Assembly (NCBI GenBank): GCA_037954235.1
Contig: JBBMOA010000004.1
Coordinates: 2,028,501-2,092,500, forward strand
Direction: 5' to 3'
Origin: Aulostomus chinensis
Lineage: Eukaryota; Chordata; Actinopteri; Syngnathiformes; Aulostomidae
Length of the DNA stretch: 64,000 nt
Notes under the pieces: generated by a model
Database searches by the model: none
What the model was told of the DNA's origin: nothing
The model's input: the letters and a program-made list of their open reading frames with translations, nothing else
Translations under genes and position numbers: made by a program
Shown here: piece by piece, positions 13,401-26,129 of the stretch
How positions within the stretch are numbered: the stretch's first letter is position 1
Layout: each line of letters begins with the position of its first letter

Positions 13401-16400
13401 CAGCAAAGCTAGTGTCACAACTTGGGCTGTAGCATTCATTTGCAGATAACTGTAGTTTAACCTGTAAACTAACTTCTATGACTGACGTCACTTCGTGCCA
13501 ATTATTCTCTACAAAGCGCATGTCTACATTGCCTCACTCGCTATCTCACACACATTACTCTATATCTTTTTAGTCAATCCAATGGGGAAAGGGATAATGA
13601 CTTTCAAATAATATTCAAATAGTTCCCAGGGAATGTTGAGTACTCTTCTTTACGTGAAATGCAGATCCTGAATATTTTTATACTTCAAAAGGTTGCTAAG
13701 TAAACACTTTCCTTTTGTAACTTTCAAACATTTTTTTAATGGGTGGTAGCCTTGCCCATTGAATTTCATCCATGTCCATTTAAACCAAATCTAACTACTT
13801 TGCAGCAGTTTCAATCATCAATAGAAGTGTTGAATAGTGTAGAATAGAAGTCTAAATTTAATTGATACCATCTGCTAGACTGGCTTTTTGTTATCATTAT
13901 CAATTCCTTGGTTGGGCAAAAAACAGTGCATAATAAACTTAACTGTTATTGCTTTATTGAAGAAAAATGCATACATAAAAAAAACACCATCAACAGCAAG
14001 AAATGAAATGTCAAACTTGAAATAAAATTGTGATATTGATGTGTTTACAACCTGTCTCATCTGGTGAATGTGGGAGTTACTGTTAGCAAACTGTTCAGGT
14101 CTTTTAACTTCTCTCAGTTTATTTTAAGATATTCTTTTGTCCAGCCCTCTCAATAAATAATTATTTTTCCACCAGCTGAGTGACTGAATTATGGGCAATA
14201 ATATTGAGGAAAGAGGTGAACTTAAACCAGTGCTTGACTGTTGTGGAGGGATGTGACCTCTTCCCCGCTAACTTAATGACAGCCCTGTAACACTCCTTCA
14301 CCTATCAGATGGCCTCCTCCTCCTGGAAATTTGGACACAATTCTCAAGCTCCTCCCCTTTCTAATCAGTAGCTCTTCCTTACACCTGGTTAATTTTCATT
14401 CCAATATAAATATTTTTCTTAAATCTTGACAACGAAGCAAAAATAGTGCTGCATTTTGACGGTGACCATGCCCTTTGTGTGTCAGTGTGATTTGATGCCA
14501 ACACAGTTTGATACAGACAGCGAGTCCTTCCTCCCCCAAAGCTGAAACGAAATCAGCACCATTGATGTCAAAGTGGTGATTCAACAAGTTGAAAATGAGG
14601 TGGAAACATTTTTCTGGCAAGCATCGCTCTCTTATTACAGAGTGACATTCAGATATCAATAGACAGCAACAAGAGCTGGCGCTGAAGCTCACCGCTGCTT
14701 ATTACTCTGCTCTGAGTGGGAAGTGCTCAGTAGAGCCCAGCAGCACCATGATATTCCTGTTAACTCAAACAGGTGGCCAGAGGAAACTTGCTCAGACAAA
14801 CAGAATAAACTGTAACGCTAAAGTCACAGGGTTGATCCCGCAACCACAGTGTGGACCTGCCAACGCCTTCATCAAAACATCAATTCTAGCAGCATCAGCA
14901 GTTAAGACGCTGACAAATTTGTTCAAATTTTATTTGTAAAATGTAACATACAATTTGTGTTTGATAATAGTGTCAGAGAAATCACTGCAAAAATGAATAA
15001 TATTTCTACTATGAGCATTTTATGACCCAAATATAACGGCAATACATAGCAATGCTATGCTATTGTTAAGTCGTTTGTTAAAGTAACAAAATATCTGAAA
15101 GAAATAAAACCTAAATAACGCCATACGTGAGCCTTTGCATTTGTGCTTATCGGGATGTTTCGTAGTTACAGAGAGCAAGAGAATCATGAAACCTGACAAA
15201 ACTTTGAATCTTTATATAGGAGCATACCAATACGTCCAATATGTGGTGTATCCTCACTTCCTGAGTACATTAGGTGGTGTTAGAGAAAACAGTTAATATC
15301 TATTATGTTGCTTCCCGTGTGGGAAGCAGGTCTAAGAGTTTTCTTCTCAAATGACAAACTTAGCAAAATTCAATGGCTGACCATGACCACAGCGTGACAA
15401 AAAAAAAAAAAAACTTTGCAAATAAATATCAATGAGATCTGTGCTATGTGCTGACCAAACCTGAAGGCAACCTGTTGAAGCCCAAAAGCACAGTGCAGTA
15501 CCAAGTACAACTTCTGGTAATAGCCTAAAATTACAAATAAAATTAAAACTGGTTAACTTCCTGTTGGGTTCAAATCATAGCAACACTGGACTTTATTTGG
15601 TAAGTTTTGTCATGCAACATATTTGCTACCAAATTTTGTTCATGTAGGTGAAAATGATGGCCAGCGAGAATAGTTTGAAGACCATCTAGTGGGCACTGAG
15701 GCAGTTTTTGCCCAATCACACAAAAGACCCAGAAAAACAACAAAAAGTGTCACCAGGCCCGATGCATGTATAAACTTTCATGAGTTTTCAAGCATGCTTA
15801 GGCCCTCAAGAAGGTGATTCTATGCGTATAAGAAAACGGTGAATATTTCTGACATTTTCATGAGGCTTAGGCTCTAACTTGTTACAAAAAAATGTAGATG
15901 ACATTGTTGTGTAAACAAAAACTCATGTAAACATGATGGGTAATTGCATTGAAGTCAATAAATTTAGAGTTCATGTCTATTCACTGTACAATACTTCAAT
16001 GTTGTAGGTATTCTCAGAAGTTTAGATATGGTTTTGCCACAGATGACAAAAATTTGTCAAAATTACTCAGTCTGTGGCTCAATTTAAATGCAGTGCAATA
16101 TTCCATATGTATTCCAAAATGACAATATTCTCAATACTCAATTTGTTTAGGGTCATGGAAACAGCATATTCTAGTTCAATTGTGCAAGTTTCATCATTTT
16201 TACAAATAAGATGTGATTAATAAATAAATGAAAGAATCAGTAAATTACACCTGATATAGGTCAGGTTTAAGGAGCATGACATGAGCAGTTATGTACACAG
16301 TATATTTTGAAAAGTCTTGAGTCAAGGTTTAAGACCTTGCAGCACACGGCCTCTCGCATGTTTACAACCAAATCATAAAATGAACTGGCTTCATACTAAC

Positions 16401-19400
16401 GTCGTGGATGACTAACAAGCAATAGAACTTATCCAAATTCATGAAATATATTTAAAAGTCTTAGTCAAACAATTCATTAAGTAAAGAAATAGAATTACAC
16501 TCAAAAGTCTTTTCTTTCATGAAAGACACTTGAGGATATAAGATAACTGAAGACTCATCATGTGCCACACTGAATACCTTCAGTCTTTCTGATAGGTCTA
16601 GTCAGTCAGTATTAGCAAAGCTACACATAATGTGTATTATTATCATTTTCACTATTATTTTCAGCAAACTTGGCAAAAGAAAATGCCAATTTATGTGACT
16701 TTCCATCCACTACTGGAAAGTGACAGTTTGGATTTGGTTCATTGAAACATGCAATAGGTGATGCATTAATTGTCCTGTCTACCCCTGCAGAAGAAGAGAG
16801 TGCAAACAAACTGCGAACAAACACGGATTCAAATGAAGGAAACAAAACAACCAGTTGGATAAACAGCTTGTTGACAGATAATGGAAATAGAGTTAGATTT
16901 TCCTGGTGTTTGCATTTGCCTCCAGTTTTTGTTTTTTCGAATAGAACGGAAGCTTGAGTGACAATCAATATGTGTATCTGGAGAACGTCATCATTTATTC
17001 ACTGAATCTTGAAACGCCATGCATAAAAACATAAGAAATATTTAGAGATTTATATCAATTTTCTGAGTTTCCATTTTTATGAACCTGCTCATTGAAAGAA
17101 CTGAAAGTTAATGCACATAGTAATACATATCCACATCACATTTAATGTTGTATTGTTTTCCCCTCAGTACATTCTTAAGAAATTCCACAGTTTAAGAACA
17201 TACAACCAGCAAGTTGTTACAGATTCATCATTATACTAGCCAACAGATTACCATCTGATGCTAGCAAATAGAGTGTCTTTGAGCAACACTAAAGCTGAAA
17301 CAGCTCTACTGAGTACAGATCCTGTGTCACTGGCTATGACTTCTAACCTCCCTGGTTGAGGGAAAACTGAACGTTTCCCCTCAACATTTATTACATTACT
17401 TATTGGGGGGGAGGCATCATTCTGTCAGCCAGCACTCCTTGAGTGATCACATTCAGTCTGCAAAAAAGCAGCATGAGGAAGGCAAGGATATTCTCTCTAT
17501 TATCATCCCTGGTTGAAGCAAGACAAGTCAAGCTGCCTGCTGCCTCTGACATCCAACACACTGAGCTTCTTTAGATAAACTTTACAAATGAGTTCCAGCG
17601 GCTGTCGCGATACGAGTGTGACATTCAGCATGTCAGTTCACTCAACTGTCAAGCTACATATGTTGCTCCCTGATGTACAGATCACCAAGCAACTTTGAAC
17701 ACAAATTGACCCCGTTGCTTATGTTAACACAGGTGAATAGTTATCAAATTTACCTTTAATTATTTGACTGATCTTTGCAAATAGCAAACATCATATATTT
17801 TGGCCGGTTCTTGTGATTTGCTAAGGGTGTATCAGATTACAGTTATTTAGGAAACATTTCCAGAGTTAGTTGGCCTGATTGTGTCCTCTGAAAATTATTT
17901 TAGAATCTCAAGAAATCAGATGACAGGCACTTCAGCCACGCTCAGAAGAAACAATGAGCCTAAGACAAAAGCTGAAACAGATTTTGGAATGGTAGTGTTT
18001 TACTGAGCCATACAAAATCAAATCACAGAAACCCAACACCACATCCATCACTACCATCACTTCTCCAGGACAAACAGAGCAAAACAACAATCTTGTCAGC
18101 TGTCTATGCTTTGAAGCAGACCACTGCACCAAATTACATGATCTTCTGATTAAGAAAAATTGCATTTCAAGCCCTCAAAACATAAAACAGGTTTAAGTGT
18201 CATCAAGGTTTGTGGTCATATTGGATCTCAAGAAGACCTTATTAACTACTGCACATCTTCATGTACTAGAGGCATCTTCCCCTGCAGCAAATTCTGATCG
18301 TTATCTGAACTTATGATGAACTAAAAGACTCATCAGCTCTACAGAGTTAGCTGCTACAGAAATAGATAAGTAGCCTTTGCTTACATTATCTGCCAGTGAA
18401 CTGCCATGGCCTGTAACATATCTGAGTGGCGACAAGGGTTTCTCTGCTACAGAGGTGTAATCCCCTGCAGACAGGTGTTAGTGATGGGAACAATCGTTGT
18501 TTGAGGTGGGGAAGAAGAAGAGTACAGAGAGAACAGTAACACCAAAACCACAAATGCCAGCTGTTTGGGAGAGCTGCATTCTCACCAGACACCCTATCAC
18601 TGGCAGCTGACTGTGTTGAGCCTTGGATGTTACAACCCATTTCTGCACAATCAAACCAAAAAAAGCCTGCTAGATGCAACATTTTATAAAGAAAACCAAA
18701 ATGAATTTAGAAAACTACAAAAAAGGCTCATCACATCTGAAAACCATTTTACCAAAAATATTAAGCACATACTTATTTGCAGATTTCTTGTATAAAAGAA
18801 TTTTGCAAAAGTTCATAATGTAATAATAATGTACGACTGGATTCCTAGCAGAGAGGAGCTAAGAGGCTAGCTTCTGTTTATTGCATATTACCGTTTGTAA
18901 ACACTTCCAACATGCCACCTTTGAGGATGAGTGCTGCATGGCCATGCTACTTACCGAAGGTAGTACTGTTTTAAAGCAAATGCAGCGTTGGAACAACTCC
19001 TGGGAAAATTAAACTCTTCTCCAAGCTCAATCCATTGGTTTTTGTCAGAGACCTGAAAGAATGACATTTATAAATTAGAAAGTAAAGCACCGGCATCAGC
19101 AATAAAAAAGAGCGCTTCCATGAACAACCATCTGGTCTTGTCTTCCACAGGTCCCCCCCCTCCAAAATGAGGCAATATTCCTAATCAATAACTTCCTCAA
19201 ACTGTTCAAATATCTGATTCTTTTTAAACCTTGATTCAAATGGACGCAAGAGCAATAAGAACGGCTTTAAATAAGCTACTGTGGTTAATATCCGAGCATA
19301 TTTACAGTTGACACATCAGTGAGTACAACTCCCTTTAGAGTAGTATGTTGAAGCTAGTTAGCAATATAGCTAACGAGCTAACTTTTTTTCCTATTTCGGC

Positions 19401-20261
19401 GTTAAAAACTAACGAGGCCAAACTCCAAACAAACGGGCTCCGGGCAGACACAAACGCTTAAGCTAGCGGCGACCCCTTTGATTCAAGGCTAAGTTTTGAT
19501 ACCGTTTATTCACTACATGGGCCTATGAGGCCTACATTTTGCCATCAGCCATGAAGCCACAGAAAAATGGCCATGGCGAGAAAGAAAATTGAAGCTTTTC
19601 CTAGAGGAAACTAGCGGTAAACGCCCGGGCGAGCTGCTACGTCCTCGGCGGCGTTTCCCGAGGCCGGGCTCCGTGCCGATAATCGATGTTAAACGTGCCC
19701 GCTAATTTTGAGTCGCTCCAACTGCACTCTGACTCCGAGCGGTTGGACTCTCGATTCAAAGCACACAACAACACAAGCCACCACATTGCATAGAGATACA
19801 TGGCAAACTAGCACAAGGCCAACACCGACCCACTAACATTTTCCTGGGGGTTACACTTGTCCCGGGGTACCCACACGGAGTTGCAGAGTGGTCCAATGAG
19901 GAGTCCACACACAGCAGAGTGTGGAGAAAATCCACTTTTAGTTCCCACTCACCTTAGCAAATCCACCTAAAGAGACGACTCTGATATAGAGAGCACCCAG
20001 ATCCAGCTCTTTCCCACCCACGATAGGAATCTTCCTGAACGGCGATCTGAGAGGATAACACAAGAAATAAACGCACATGGGTTTAAATAACACTTTAGTG
20101 CAACTCGCAGTCACATCCAATGCCGATTTAAAGTTATATTTCTCGGCGATAAAGACGCCCCAATCTCACCCTCTGCTTTGGTGAAATTGCCGCAGCTCGT
20201 CCAGGAAAGCCTGTCCTTTCCTTCGCTGATCTGGTAGATTTTTCCCCGTCGAATTTGCCAT
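2196..20261 (-). CDS. arid2: AT-rich interactive domain-containing protein 2 (BAF200), N-terminal part
   Basis: ARID2 is the DNA-binding subunit that distinguishes PBAF from the other SWI/SNF remodelers and acts in the nucleus. Four coding exons are read on the minus strand: 20261-20170, 20046-19953, 19052-18955 and 2329-2196. Joined, they give 139 codons plus one base, starting MANSTGKNLPDQRRKGQAF. The ARID fold occupies about residues 13-105, with recognisable FLDELRQFHQSRG, KELDLGALYIR, LGGFAKVSDKNQW and AFALKQYYLRYLEKYE. The segment ending SSYNYQQHIVS continues the family sequence. All junctions are GT-AG and keep frame. The start has A at -3 and G at +4. Known vertebrate ARID2 is about 1,830 residues, so the RFX-like region, Q-rich middle and C-terminal zinc fingers lie beyond the left edge. 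No damage is seen in the part present. Confidence 0.96.
4454..4487. repeat. (AAT)n microsatellite
   Basis: About eleven uninterrupted AAT/ATA units within arid2 intron 3. Confidence 0.9.
8998..9034. repeat. compound (AAAT)n-(AT)n microsatellite
   Basis: Six AAAT units followed directly by an AT run, in arid2 intron 3. Confidence 0.9.
9820..9990 (+). repeat. teleost interspersed repeat, AGTGGTGTAAAGTAA type
   Basis: The start AGTGGTGTAAAGTAATG, followed by TCAAGTATTGTA, GGTATCTGTACTTGATTAGG and TTACTCCACATAGC, resembles a very common fish repeat (AGTGGTGGAAAGTAACTAAG... with ACTCCACTAC). It is diverged. Recognition is from memory, and the right boundary is approximate. A minus-strand relative is at about 29330-29450. 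Confidence 0.45.
11250..11600 (+). mobile_element. possible hAT-like fragment (TAGAGATGCACCGAT end)
   Basis: TAGAGATGCACCGATTGAC at 11250 matches the typical terminal sequence of a hAT group whose ends read CAGAGATGCACCGAT. No matching opposite terminus or target duplication was found, so the right end is a guess and the piece may be a single-ended fragment. Confidence 0.3.
11933..12229 (+). mobile_element. tRNA-derived SINE-like element
   Basis: The element begins GGCGGCACGGTGGTGCGGTG. An A-box-like stretch (TGGTGCGGTGGTTTGC) and a B-box-like stretch (GGTTTGAGCCC) lie in the first 70 bases. It continues with the conserved body (TTTGCATGTTCTCCCCGTG, TAAATTGACCATAGGTGTGA) and ends with TACCCCGCCTCACCCCGAAG, then GGCTGGGATAGG. 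This composite is found in very many copies in teleost genomes. No clear target-site duplication was seen. Confidence 0.7.
12290..12525 (-). mobile_element. second SINE-like unit, minus orientation
   Basis: On the minus strand this reads from a GGGCGGCACTGC head, through TTGTCCTTGAGCAAGACACT, to a tail with a GGTGCCATATAGATA motif. The phrase CCTTGAGCAAGA is shared with the SINEs at 31.6 kb and 50.1 kb, so it appears to be a diverged member of the same broad family. It sits about 60 bases from the plus-strand SINE, tail to tail. Confidence 0.5.
15540..15870 (+). repeat. unclassified teleost interspersed repeat
   Basis: Phrases such as AACTTCCTGTTGGGTTCAAA, ATCATAGCAACACTGGACTT, TGAGTTTTCAAGCATG and TTAGGCCCTCAAGAAGGTGA belong to a repeat seen widely between fish genes. 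No coding capacity and no clear termini were found. Recognition is from memory. Confidence 0.4.
18955..19052 (-). CDS. arid2: arid2 coding exon 3
   Basis: 98 bases between acceptor TTTCAG and donor CG|GTAAGT. It encodes VSDKNQWIELGEEFNFPRSC through AFALKQYYLR, the C-terminal half of the ARID domain. Confidence 0.96.
19053..19952 (-). other. arid2: arid2 intron 2, entering the promoter CpG region
   Basis: A 900-base intron. Its exon-2-proximal half (19400-19900) is CpG-rich, with GGGCGAGCTGCTACGTCCTC followed by GGCGGCG. No exon or repeat is recognised. Confidence 0.7.
19953..20046 (-). CDS. arid2: arid2 coding exon 2
   Basis: 94 bases between acceptor CTCTCAG and donor AAG|GTGAGT. It encodes the ARID stretch SPFRKIPIVGGKELDLGALY through LGGFAK and ends in phase 0. 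Confidence 0.96.
20170..20261 (-). CDS. arid2: arid2 coding exon 1
   Basis: 92 coding bases from ATG at 20261-20259 to the donor GG|GTGAGA at 20169. It encodes residues 1-30 plus two bases of a glycine codon. Intron 1 is only 123 bases long. Confidence 0.96.
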
Positions 20262-21442
20262 TGTTTTTGCATGCAAAAACGGTTAAAGCCCACTTCAGTC
20301 GCTTCTTAAGACACCAAGGATCCCATACTCCGCCGGCGCTCAGTCATTCGCGAGGCTGAGTGTTTAAAAAGTTAAAGAAATAGCTGATAGCAAGAAGAGC
20401 GGCAGCTCGCTAATAAAGACTGATGCACACAGAAAGCAAGCCCGATTCAACCCTGGACTAAGTTCCAACGAACACTCAGAAATACGACCGATTTACCGGC
20501 AGATTAGAAACGCCATGACAGAAGGTGTAGAATTAATGCTTTTGGTCGCGGTTGTATTCGTTTGGAGTGGTTTGACAGTGTGTTACGGACGCAGCTCCGA
20601 GGCTATCGCACACACTGTAGAGCGGCAGAGGGATCCAGTTCTCAGACAAAAAGATGTGAAGGCCGCGGAGCCCGGCCTGCCATGCGCGCAGCGCCCTCTG
20701 CGGCCACAGGCGGCACTACGTCGTCCAGAGCAGAGCGGGTGCTGGAACAATAGAGACTGTTTTCTTTTTAAGGGACCGTCTGACAACTCGTCTCACTGTT
20801 TGGAAAACGGGTCAGGAGGTACTTGAAAATGTCCCATGGGGGGAGGGGATAACACTAATTAACATAGGTCCCCTATTATCGAAACCAGGCATGTAATAGA
20901 GGCCAACTTTGTATTAAAAGTACAATTTTCCGGTCAGTAATAAAGCTTTACTATAGTTGTAATAAGTAGTTTCAAAAACAAGTTATTCACAACGCTGATG
21001 TTAGCTAATTAATGGCACAGGAGCAAAATATTACAAGCATTTCAAAGTAATGCATGCTCATATAAGTACAGCCATAGCAGTTTGAAATATGTAGCTTTTA
21101 AGCTCCCATGTTGTTATACTGGTATAATCTGTTTTCAAGAAATCATAGCCTGTTGATGGGATTGCCCCCCAAATCCACTCTAACATATCTGTGCCACAGA
21201 ATTTAGTAATCCCAAATTTAAATAAAAAACACACATTGACATGAGTAATTACTTATTACAATTTAATTATGCGTTACTGTGACATTATTGAATCATACAC
21301 TATATAACAGCAGAATTTCATCCTAAAGTGCGGTGGTGGAGGTCTTAGCTGAAATCATGACAGACAGAAATGAGCGCATTATGTGTTTGATCATCACTTT
21401 ATCCTTTTTTTTTATAAAGTTTTGTTCGCGCACATTAAATTG

Positions 21443-21445
<3 letters not shown>

Positions 21446-21498
<53 letters not shown>
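21446..21498. repeat. (TA)n microsatellite
   Basis: About 26 TA units, uninterrupted. Confidence 0.95.
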
Positions 21499-21500
<2 letters not shown>

Positions 21501-21689
21501 GTTTAAGGAGAAATTAGTAGCTCAATATTAGTTATCGTAGTAAACTGTTCCCATCCCCCGGTGACCACTTCAAAAAGAGTTTTATCTCATGGGATGTTTG
21601 AAAATTACTCCTGATCCCTTTTCCCTGTGACTGCCAGGCAGGATATCTTCTTGATGGGGTTACATTCAACCATTACACGTACCCCTTTG

Positions 21690-22150
21690 CTCAATGAAAA
21701 ACCTGTCACAAAATGGCGGAGACGTACGTTAACAGACCCCATTTTGAGGAATTGACACTAGACAGCGGAAAAGTGTGTGTCGTTGCGTGAGGTTCTCAAA
21801 ATACTGTTCGTTTTTGCAAACAAACTGCAGCACGACGGGGTTCACCTCACGCCTCCTGTTTGGACTCCGCACCCGTCAACCGAATTCTAGGCTAATGAGT
21901 CGGTGGTGCGCTAGCATGATAGCTTAGCAGAAGGTGCTAATACCACTAGAATACCACTAACCAGCTCTGTACCGTATTTGTTAATCCTTTTATCCGGAAT
22001 TGAATGTTAAATAAGCGTTGCCCTACCGTGGCGTTTCCTACCTAATTCAGAATTATTAACGCCACATAAAACTGTCTTAAGAAGGATCTTATGGACGCTC
22101 GCTGCAGCGATGATTTGCAGTCGCATGTCAGATTCCAATCCCTTATTAAA
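21690..22150 (+). promoter_or_regulatory. CpG-rich start-like region with a YY1-type ATGGCGG motif
   Basis: A local rise in CpG within AT-rich DNA, about 1.45 kb upstream of the arid2 start codon. At 21713 it contains AAAATGGCGGAGAC, matching the core of the YY1 site that often sits at the 5' end of TATA-less transcripts. From that ATG (21716) a 25-codon frame is open and stops at TGA. A usable donor, GC|GTGAGG, lies at its end. It could be the first exon of an unrecognised plus-strand or non-coding transcript divergent from arid2, or an enhancer-like CpG patch. Confidence 0.35.
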
Positions 22151-24128
22151 ACCTGCTAATATTGCTAACTAGGTCAAGTTACGTCTATTGCCACCAGTTT
22201 ACAAGATACTTCCTAGATAAAATATTTGGAATAAAGCTGCTGTTGTCCTCTTGAATATGTTATATCAATCTCCGAGTAGGTGTAGCCGAAAGAGGAATGG
22301 CGTTAAATTATTTTAGTAGACGTAGCTAGCTCACGCGCTAGTTATCCTTCCAACGTGCACACTTGACTTGGTTTCGATTGAGTTTCATTTTATTATCGTT
22401 TAACGGTAATTGAAGGAGCAATATTATTGCATAATATTCTCCATCAATACTAATTAGTGACTTTCCGTTGCTGGCATATATGCTAAGGTTGAATCGGTTT
22501 CTTTAGCTATGGTTCTGTAACGTTAGGGATTCTATATTATATAATAGTCCGTAAAAACAAAGACATAACTTCACGTATTCGGAAAATGTATCGACGAAGC
22601 GTGAATGAATTGGACAATTATCTAAAACATAAAGCAGTGACAGTCATTAGTCCACCACTGCTGTAATATCCCCACCTCAACACTGCTTAATTTATTTGCA
22701 TTTTATATCGAATAGATAAGGATTCACTCAAAACATTATTTGAATGCTTTGCTGTATAATAATTTGGATGCATTTGTTGTACGTCTGCAGTGATGGACTT
22801 GGTTGATTCGTTATACTTATATGAGAGTTAACACATAATGTACATGCCTTCCAGCGAGCAAAATGTATTATTTTTTTGCTTGTTATATACCTAATTTAAG
22901 GAGTTTCTCTAGGCATGCTGCAACCAGTGGATGTAAAGACAATGTCACTTTGTACTGTTAAAGGTATGCGAGGATGAAAATGGTGTATGTCAGATATGAT
23001 ATTGCAGTGGTCACAAATATAGATAAAGGGTGACGGTGCTTTTAGCTCATGTTTTAATCAAATTTTTAATAACAGTCTCTGAAATGAAAAATCTGATCAA
23101 AAGAAGGCCCTGTTATGTATTCAAATTGAATCTTAGTTATACATGTGTTCACGTTTTTCATTTAATCATTTCATAACTCAATCTTGCTTTTGAAATTCAT
23201 TATGCATTCTTGTCATATAATAAAGGTGATTGCATATAAGGACAAGTAGAGACTTAAAATCTGCAAAGTAAATGCACTGTTTGACTGAATGTCAGTCTAC
23301 TTTGTCAGCCAACCATGTAAATTGCATTTAAAACGTGATGAATGGTGTGCAGTGACTGTGAATGTGCACTTGAAAGCTGCACAGTAAGTTATGCCATCAC
23401 ACAGAGGTCCTCATCAGATGTGACAGCCTGGCCTCCCATGGCATATGGCGCAAATGGAGCCAGTAGGGCCAAGCTGCCTGCAAGCATCCAGACAAAAGAT
23501 CCCAGTGGGGCTCTAACTGCGTGTAACGTTCTTACACCTCCCTGCTCCCTGTGGCTTCCTCCCCAGAGGTTTGTGGCTCTAAAGTCAGAGGGGTTGTGGA
23601 GTTATTAACTGGAATTTGGCGCCATCTTCTGGCTACCAGGCGCCATGGCAAAACGATGGGAAAGGCAGCTGATACAGGAACATTTAATTTAAATTTTAAA
23701 GATTTTTAAGTTGATATAGTGACAGTTTGACTATGATGGATTCTATAGGTGATCAGGGGAGAGTTCATTAAGTCATGGAAAAATCTTGAAAACTCTGGGA
23801 GAGAACAAAATCCAGGTTTGGATGAGTTTTTGGAAAATAAATAACCGAACAAAGATCTTAGATCAAAAACATTGTTGGTACATTTCTGTGCGTTAGAGTG
23901 AGTGAGTGAATGTGAGTGAGTATGCAAACTTGTCTTTTGTTCATGAAAAAGTAAATAGTCAATAGTAATTTACTTATATAGATATTTAGATCAAAGCACA
24001 TAATTTTATATTCTAGTAAATTTTGAATAGGGTTTTTATGTTTATTTGTCATGTATAAAGAATGAATGGTTATGGAAATTTTTTTTAAAAATTGGTTAAA
24101 ATATTTATGTATGGTATTGTATGTATGG

Positions 24129-24131
<3 letters not shown>

Positions 24132-24201
<70 letters not shown>
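24132..24201. repeat. (AT)n microsatellite
   Basis: About 35 AT units, uninterrupted. Confidence 0.95.
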
Positions 24202-24204
<3 letters not shown>

Positions 24205-26129
24205 CCCTGGATATAATGTCATAAATTTACTCTTTCACAATACCTTACCTCATATTTCATATCCATCAGCTCTTGTTTTGCTCTCCTCTTAAATGTAGAG
24301 GAGGTTGTTTAAGCAATTCTTAGCCTGAATATTCTTCAGAGGACAATTCTCAGTCCTCTGTGTCAGCAAAGCAAAGGATGTTTCTCAGAAAGCATATGGA
24401 GACATACTACGTATACATTCACCCTTACAGCAATATTGTGTTGACTTTACTACTATTAATAATGGAAACTACATTTTGCTTCCAAAAAAAAAAAACAAGC
24501 ATGTTGACAGTAATGGGTCTCCTTTGATGTCAAGATATTGTGTTTTTATTCAAGCTGAAATTATATCCTTGTCCTCAAAAAAAAAAATCAATGTCTTTAT
24601 TTACAACTGGTATCAGAAAATCTAGTTTCTGTTGATTTAATGACCTTCCTCTGCAGTAGCCCAGAAGTGCAACAGAACAGAAAGGACAGTGTTTGTGTTC
24701 ATTGCTGTGATTTTTCCACATTTGGGATTTGAACCACTAAATCTTAAATCGCAAGCCCGCACAAGAGCTTTGCAGTCTGTGTATGTGTGTGAATCATGTT
24801 ATTCACATGCCGTGCAAATCTTAATTTCATGCAAATTCATGGAGTAACTTAAATCACTACCATCAGACTTTGACTGGCCATTAATGACCCAGGGTCAAAC
24901 AGGTAAAAAGGTTAAAATAAGTCACTTACCAATATCTGGACAGACTTTTTTACAGACACATTGAAACACAGTTGAATGAGACACTCTGTATTTACATGAA
25001 CGTTTTTGTCAATGTGCCAATTTTTTTTGTCAATAATCTGCTTTTATTAAAATGATTATAGCTTTCGATTTAGTAAAGCTGCTGTGTTAAACTTTTGTCA
25101 GTAGGTGGCACAAGAGGATTGGAGCTAGCTCAGGCCACAGGTGTGTTGGGAATGATTTTTTTCTTCATGCTAGCAATAGAGGTAAAAATATTTATGAAAA
25201 AACATCTAAATAATTCACAGGGTGATTTTCTCAGATTTTCATTAATGTACCCTTATTTTTCTTGGACAAATAGTCATGTTTCCACCCACTCCCTGTCCCA
25301 GTTTAACTCTAAAATGGGTTGGGGTTGTTTTGGAGTTTTTTTGTATTTACATTGAGGTATCTGTACCTTGAAGTGCCAGATTGTGTATTTTTGAAGTTGA
25401 ATGAGTCATTTAAGAAGAGCTAGTCAAGTTTATGAAGAGACTATCATAGCCAAGGTTTCTCTCATTTTGTCCAGAGCTGTACAGTGTTAGTACCCAGATC
25501 ATGATCTTTGACTTTCCATAGCAGACCATCCACCAGTACAGTGTGAGATGGAATTAAAACACTGTAGTGTGAGACCCAGCTTCAGCTCTACTGTGATTAT
25601 TCCTGATGCATTATTTATTTTTGACTGGATTTTTATTCATTGCTTGAATTGTTTGCCTTACAGCCAAATGATCTCTCAATTCATTTTTTTTTTTGGGGGG
25701 GGGGGGGGGGTCTGTGCCTTTTTTCCTGCCTTTGCATGAAAGGACAAGTCCTATCTGCAATTTAATGGCCTTTTTTGTTCAAATACACTTTGTGATCATG
25801 TTGGCCACGGTTCTGCATTTCAATCTTTTTCCCAGATTTGCATGCCATCTTTAGTGCTCATTATCTAAAACATCCTGAGCCTGTTCCTGAGCTGTCTACC
25901 ATCCCTGCTGATGTCATTCAGGTTTTGTTACAACCACAGTGTCTCCATCTGTGCGCCAACAATCGATCTCCATCCCTAAGTTACAATCTCCTGGGCCTGT
26001 ACTGCAGCCTCTTGTTTCCCTGGCTCCACTTTTGCATCTGCCTGTTCACCAGCTGGCTCAGCTCCTCGGCTGTAGTTTCAGTCTCCAGTGTCCCTGCATT
26101 GATCTCCCCTCATCACCAACACCAGGGTC

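Larger units (their letters stand above)
2330..18954 (-). other. arid2: arid2 intron 3 (16.6 kb)
   Basis: No further coding exon is recognised on either strand. The intron carries A/T microsatellites, two SINE-like units near 12 kb, several decayed interspersed repeats annotated separately, and otherwise AT-rich single-copy-looking sequence. Short ORFs here have no family resemblance and no splice context. A stretch near 4690-4790 (words like CCCTGACTTTTCCAGG) resembles the end of a decayed fish DNA transposon, but I could not bound it. Confidence 0.7.
19600..20760. promoter_or_regulatory. arid2: CpG-rich promoter region of arid2
   Basis: CpG dinucleotides are dense here compared with the AT-rich flanks, especially at 19620-19760 and 20300-20760. 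The region covers arid2 exons 1-2 and the sequence just upstream of the start codon. The transcription start should lie a few hundred bases upstream of 20261, but no TATA box or initiator fixes it. This is the usual architecture of a broadly expressed chromatin gene. Confidence 0.7.

Noticed and set aside
20515..20826. 103-codon plus-strand ORF at the arid2 CpG region
   Set aside because: CpG-rich promoter sequence opposite the arid2 leader; two overlapping frames are equally open and neither resembles a protein.
24092..24292. ORF with a long Tyr-Ile repeat
   Set aside because: It is translation of the (TA)n microsatellite.
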